This document shows positions 7,149 to 10,557 of a stretch of DNA of 10,557 nt, piece after piece. The translations under genes and the position numbers were made by a program. The stretch is from SAR116 cluster bacterium (GTDB taxonomy: Bacteria; Pseudomonadota; Alphaproteobacteria; Puniceispirillales; Puniceispirillaceae), in contig PBLR01000009.1 in the NCBI GenBank assembly GCA_002722385.1, forward strand, positions 17,634-28,190, given 5' to 3'. The notes under the pieces were generated by a model that made no database searches, was not told the DNA's origin, and saw only the letters and a list, made by a program, of their open reading frames with translations. The first letter of the stretch is position 1, and every line of letters begins with the position of its first letter.

Positions 7149-7832
7149 CTATTTCGTCCCGAACAGCTTGGCGAATTCATCTGCGCTGAGATTTTTGAGA
7201 TCTTCACGCCATTCTGCACCCACTTTCATCCCGGCAATCACCGCTTCACGCTGGCCCAGTTTTTCACGCCAGGCGGCAACATGCGGATAGTCCTCAATCG
7301 CTACATTCTGGCGCTGATAGGTCCGGGTCCACGGCAGAATCGCAATGTCTGCAATGGAATAGCTGTCACCGGCGACATATTCGGTCTGTGCCAGCCGTCT
7401 GTCCAAAACACCATATAATCTGTTCGCTTCTGATGAATAACGGTTCATTGCATAGTCGATTTCTTCCGGCGCGTAATAATTGAAATGATGCGCCTGGCCC
7501 AACATCGGACCGAAGCCCCCCATCTGCCACATCAGCCATTCATACACAGCAATGCGCTCACGCTCACCTGATGGCATCAACAAACCTGTTTTCTGGGCGA
7601 GATATAACAGAATAGCCCCAGATTCAAACACGGTTACCTGATCACCATCAGGCCCGTCATGGTCAATGATCGCGGGCATGCGGTTATTTGGTGAAAAGGC
7701 CAGAAATTCTGGCTTGAACTGATCACCTGCACCGATATTCACTGGCTTGACGTCATAGGCGAGCCCCATTTCTTCAAGCACGATAGAGATTTTGTGGCCG
7801 TTGGGTGTAGGCCAATAATAAAGTTCGATCAT
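7149..7832 (-). CDS. Nu-class glutathione S-transferase, YfcG/YghU-like disulfide-bond oxidoreductase
   Basis: A 227-residue cytosolic GST close to E. coli YfcG. The N-terminal thioredoxin-fold domain starts MIELYYWPTPNGHKI, with Thr9 and Asn11 matching the YfcG residues that hold glutathione. FSPNNRMPAII provides the cis-proline (Pro53), and FESGAILLYLA (69-79) provides the Glu70/Ser71 glutamyl-binding pair. The all-alpha C-terminal domain carries GGFGPMLGQAHHFNYYAPE and the YSIADIAILPW helix motif. Nu-class enzymes reduce disulfides using glutathione without an active-site cysteine. The frame is open further upstream to 7916, but homology starts exactly at ATG 7832, and GGAG (complement of 7844-7847) lies 11 bases before it. 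It is followed at 33 bases by the exonuclease and then the ligase on the same strand, so it may be the first gene of that operon. Confidence 0.93.
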   Translation of the reverse strand: MIELYYWPTPNGHKISIVLEEMGLAYDVKPVNIGAGDQFKPEFLAFSPNNRMPAIIDHDGPDGDQVTVFESGAILLYLAQKTGLLMPSGERERIAVYEWLMWQMGGFGPMLGQAHHFNYYAPEEIDYAMNRYSSEANRLYGVLDRRLAQTEYVAGDSYSIADIAILPWTRTYQRQNVAIEDYPHVAAWREKLGQREAVIAGMKVGAEWREDLKNLSADEFAKLFGTK

Positions 7833-7965
7833 GTTTGTAAAAACTCCGATTGCCTTGTTGCGGAATGCCCCTACATGTCTAGCATGGATACATAAATTGA
7901 ATGAATGTAAAATCAACCGTCCGGTGTATGTTTATCCTGTCGGTATGTTTGCCCAAGGTCTGTGA
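7833..7965. promoter_or_regulatory. Shared divergent control region for the GST-exonuclease-ligase and helicase-pdeM units
   Basis: This 133-bp gap separates the two halves of the repair set. On the minus strand, TTGATT (complement of 7911-7916) and TATGTA (complement of 7889-7894) are 16 bp apart and could drive the GST gene. The match to consensus is weak. I saw no convincing + promoter. The near-repeats CGGTGTATGTTT (7922-7933) and CGGTATGTTT (7941-7950) lie just before the helicase. No GTTC/GAAC-type alphaproteobacterial LexA box is visible, so direct SOS control is not supported from sequence. Confidence 0.35.
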
Positions 7966-10395
7966 ATGTCGTCGCGTCTGCCTGTCAAATTTTCAAACTG
8001 GTTTCAAGCTAAGGGCTGGTCAGCCTATCCGCACCAGTTGCAAATGATAGAGCAAATCGAAAGCGGCAAATCCATTCTGCTGATTGCCCCCACAGGGGCA
8101 GGCAAAACCTTATCCGGGTTTCTGCCCAGCCTGATAGATTTGGCTGAAACCCCTCATCAGGGGCTGCATACTTTGTATCTGTCCCCGATTAAGGCTCTGG
8201 CTGTTGATATTGCCCGCAATCTGGATACACCGATTTCAGAAATGGGCCTGCCGATAACCGTGGAAACACGAACCGGTGACACACCGCAAGCCAAACGGAA
8301 CAGGCAACGGACCACACCGCCAAATATGTTAATGACCACGCCAGAATCACTTGAATTGATGCTGAGCTGGCCAGATGCAGACCGGATGTTTGGTTCTGTG
8401 AAGATGATCATTATTGACGAGATTCATGCTCTGGCAGGCACAAAGCGGGGTGATCTGCTGTCTTTATCTCTGGCAGCCTTGCGCAAACTGGCCCCACACA
8501 GCCTCTCAATCGGCCTGTCAGCAACAGTGGCCAATCCTGACAGATTCACACCCTGGCTGGACGCTGACCAGAGCCGCGTAGCTGTTCTGAAGCCGGATCT
8601 GAGCAAAGCAATAGAGCTGTCTATTCTGGACACTGAGGCAGAGCGGCTGCCCTGGTCCGGACATGGCGGTTTGTATGCGGCCAAGGATATTTACACACTC
8701 ATCACCACACATCGGCCGTGCCTTGTGTTTGTGAATACACGGGCACAAGCAGAAATGCTGTTTCAGGCCTTATGGGTGCATAATGATCTGACCTTGAAAA
8801 TTGGGTTGCATCATGGCTCGCTTGAGGTGGGCCTGCGCCGCAAGACAGAAGCGGCCATGGCCAGAGGCGAGCTGGATGCTGTGGTGGCCACCTCATCTCT
8901 TGATCTGGGCATTGACTGGGCAGATATAGAGCTTGTTATTCAGGTTGGCGCACCGAAAGGCACATCCAGGCTGATGCAGCGGATCGGCCGGGCCGGACAC
9001 AGGCTGGATGCGCCGAGCCGTGCCCCGATTGTTCCTGCCAACAGATTTGAGGTGCTTGAATCTCTGGCCGCCAAAATCAATGTTGAAGAACACATTCTGG
9101 ATGATCTGCCTGAACATGACGGGGGGCTTGACGTTCTGGCCCAGCATATTGTCGGGCGAGCGGTTGCCGGCCCCTTTGACGCGGACAGCCTTTTTGATCA
9201 GGTGCGCAGCGCGGCACATTATCGCCGCTTAAGCCGTGAAAGCTTTGACCGCGCTTTGGATTTTGTCGCGACTGGGGGATATGCGCTGGGGCATTACAGC
9301 CAGTTCCAGCGTATTGTCCAGGGTGTTGACGGGCTGTGGCGGCTGACCTCGCGGCGGGTGGCGACCAGGTGGAAAATGAATGTCGGCACGATTGTAGAAA
9401 CTGACACCATTAAGGTCAGGCTGAAGGGCGGCCCTGTATTAGGTGAGATAGAAGATTATTTTGTCCAGGGACTGAGCGCTGGTGATACATTTATCTTTGC
9501 TGGCCGTGTCTTGGAATTTGCCGGCATGAAAGCCAATCAGGCTCTGGCCCGGCCCGGACGCACCGGAGAGCCGAAGATTCCGGCTTACGCCGGGGGCCGC
9601 CTGCCTCTGTCTCCTGGGTTGGCTCAACGGGTCAGGCAATTATTGAATGACCCAGCAATACATCGCTTCCTGCCGCCGATGGTTCAGGAATGGCTGTCTA
9701 TCCAGAAATGGGTGTCTGATTTGCCAGCCGAAGACAAGCTGTTGGTCGAAACCTTCCCCAGAGGCGGGAAACATTACATGGTCGCTTACTGTTTTGCTGG
9801 CCGCAACGCGCATCAAACGCTGGGAATGTTGCTGACCCGCCGAATGGAACGGCAAGGGATTGGCCCGCTGGGGTTTGTTGCGACTGATTACGCCATTGCT
9901 GTCTGGTCCCGGCATCAGGTCACCACCCCGGACAGCTTGTTTACAACAGATATTCTGGGCGATGATTTAGAGGAATGGATGGCTGAATCATCAATGCTGA
10001 AACGCAGCTTCCGCCAGGTGGCCATCATCTCCGGCCTGATCGACAAAAACAGCCCTGGCACTGAGAAGACCGGCAAACAGGTCACCATCAATTCTGATCT
10101 GATTTATGACGTGTTGCGCCAGCATCAACCTGATCATCTGTTGCTGGAAGCCACCCGCGCAGATGCGGCAAGAGGCATGACAGATATAAAACGGCTGTCT
10201 GATTTACTGTCTGATTACGCTGGCCATATCACGCACCGGTCTCTTCAGCGCGTGTCGCCTTTATCTGTGCCCTTGCTGCTTGAAGTTGGCCGGGAATCTG
10301 TTACAGCTTCTGCGGTAGATGAACTTTTAAGTGAATTAGAAGATGAACTTATCAGCGAAGCCTTTCACAATCTTCCTCAAAAACAACTGCTGTAA
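7966..10395 (+). CDS. Ligase-associated Lhr-type DEXH-box DNA helicase
   Basis: An 809-residue SF2 helicase with the Lhr-core layout, belonging to the 'ligase-associated DNA damage response DEXH box helicase' family. RecA domain 1 has APTGAGKT (Walker A, 41-48), LSPIKALA (72-79), TTPESL (124-129), the DEIH box (151-154) and LSAT (184-187). RecA domain 2 has VFVNTRAQAE (254-263), ATSSLDLGID (308-317) and QRIGRAGHR (338-346). A winged-helix and a C-terminal domain typical of Lhr-core follow, including ETFPRGGKHYMVAYCFAGR (595-613). Known Lhr-core enzymes are 3'-to-5' DNA translocases. Length is usual for the family. ATG 7966 is preceded by AAGG at seven bases, and an upstream in-frame ATG at 7945 runs into a stop directly before 7966. 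The stop overlaps the pdeM start as TAATG. Confidence 0.95.
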   Translation: MSSRLPVKFSNWFQAKGWSAYPHQLQMIEQIESGKSILLIAPTGAGKTLSGFLPSLIDLAETPHQGLHTLYLSPIKALAVDIARNLDTPISEMGLPITVETRTGDTPQAKRNRQRTTPPNMLMTTPESLELMLSWPDADRMFGSVKMIIIDEIHALAGTKRGDLLSLSLAALRKLAPHSLSIGLSATVANPDRFTPWLDADQSRVAVLKPDLSKAIELSILDTEAERLPWSGHGGLYAAKDIYTLITTHRPCLVFVNTRAQAEMLFQALWVHNDLTLKIGLHHGSLEVGLRRKTEAAMARGELDAVVATSSLDLGIDWADIELVIQVGAPKGTSRLMQRIGRAGHRLDAPSRAPIVPANRFEVLESLAAKINVEEHILDDLPEHDGGLDVLAQHIVGRAVAGPFDADSLFDQVRSAAHYRRLSRESFDRALDFVATGGYALGHYSQFQRIVQGVDGLWRLTSRRVATRWKMNVGTIVETDTIKVRLKGGPVLGEIEDYFVQGLSAGDTFIFAGRVLEFAGMKANQALARPGRTGEPKIPAYAGGRLPLSPGLAQRVRQLLNDPAIHRFLPPMVQEWLSIQKWVSDLPAEDKLLVETFPRGGKHYMVAYCFAGRNAHQTLGMLLTRRMERQGIGPLGFVATDYAIAVWSRHQVTTPDSLFTTDILGDDLEEWMAESSMLKRSFRQVAIISGLIDKNSPGTEKTGKQVTINSDLIYDVLRQHQPDHLLLEATRADAARGMTDIKRLSDLLSDYAGHITHRSLQRVSPLSVPLLLEVGRESVTASAVDELLSELEDELISEAFHNLPQKQLL

Positions 10396-10557
10396 TGAAA
10401 ATGCCAGCTGATCAGCAGAAAAAACAGGCATGCCTGGCCTTGTCCTTTTGCGACGAGCTTTGTGAGCTCCACAGTGACGGCTCGTTATATCTGCCCAGTT
10501 ACCGCACATTGGTTGTTTCCGACCTTCATTTTGAAAAAGGACATGCCCAATCTGCAG
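10395..10557 (+). CDS. pdeM: Ligase-associated metallophosphoesterase PdeM (3' end cut off by window)
   Basis: The first 54 codons of a calcineurin-like phosphoesterase. The key segment is YRTLVVSDLHFEKGHAQSA (36-54), containing metal-binding motif I, Asp43-x-His45, followed by EKG, as in the PdeM family ('ligase-associated DNA damage response endonuclease PdeM'). Family members are Mn-dependent nucleases or phosphodiesterases of about 220 residues, so roughly three quarters is missing. ATG 10395 shares its A with the helicase TAA stop, and there is no independent Shine-Dalgarno sequence, which points to translational coupling with the helicase. Position and family agree with the known gene set. 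The remaining metal motifs cannot be checked here. Confidence 0.9.
   Translation, partial: MKMPADQQKKQACLALSFCDELCELHSDGSLYLPSYRTLVVSDLHFEKGHAQSA

Noticed and set aside
6915..7418. 167-codon open frame on + across the exonuclease and GST genes
   Set aside because: It lies antisense to two clearly recognised genes with intact motifs and shows no family pattern; a shadow frame.
7833..7916. Extended N-terminus of the GST starting at 7916
   Set aside because: The extra 28 residues do not resemble the family, whereas the protein from ATG 7832 begins exactly like YfcG and has a GGAG upstream.
7945..7965. Six-codon reading frame (MFAQGL) whose TGA directly precedes the helicase ATG
   Set aside because: It has no ribosome site of its own, and such tiny frames occur by chance. 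It could be a leader peptide only if conserved in relatives.
10453..10469. Inverted repeat GAGCT...AGCTC near the start of pdeM
   Set aside because: It is a five-base stem inside a coding region with no T-run or other regulatory context.

Overview
The window carries ordinary chromosomal genes of a proteobacterium with moderate GC content. The gene families (a YciK-like SDR, fused MnmC, UPF0260/YcgN, and the four-gene ligase-associated DNA repair set) fit an alphaproteobacterium, possibly a marine lineage. That placement is inferred from gene content only. Coding density is very high: no gene-free stretch reaches 300 bases, and the two largest gaps (about 95 and 133 bp) are divergent promoter regions. 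I saw no tRNA, rRNA, CRISPR array, insertion sequence or phage gene.

Left part (1-2311): the 3' part of a YciK-like short-chain dehydrogenase on + runs convergently into mnmC on -, a bifunctional tRNA wobble-uridine modification enzyme. Their stop codons are only a few bases apart, in a small hairpin followed by a T-run.

Middle part (2407-4509, all +): a cyclopropane-fatty-acyl-phospholipid synthase-type gene broken by a frameshift inside its SAM-binding motif, a YcgN-like cysteine-cluster protein overlapping its 3' end, a 59-residue single-span membrane protein, and a 54-residue DUF2256 zinc-ribbon-like protein. The break in the synthase gene is explained exactly by loss of one copy of a GATATTG tandem duplication, and all five expected active-site residues survive on the two sides.

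Right part (4519-10557): the four-gene 'ligase-associated DNA damage response' set, namely ATP-dependent DNA ligase, metallo-beta-lactamase/beta-CASP exonuclease, Lhr-type DEXH helicase and PdeM phosphoesterase (cut by the window end). Here the set is split into two divergent halves. Exonuclease and ligase are on -, overlapping by ATGA, behind a Nu-class (YfcG-like) glutathione transferase. Helicase and pdeM are on +, overlapping by TAATG. The GST and helicase genes face away from each other across a shared 133-bp promoter region, so the repair set may be controlled from one point, with a thiol-redox enzyme embedded in it.

Most of the window is recognisable biology. The points most worth a second look are the heptamer-slip frameshift in the synthase gene, the split repair cluster with its GST, and the two very small genes between the synthase and the ligase.
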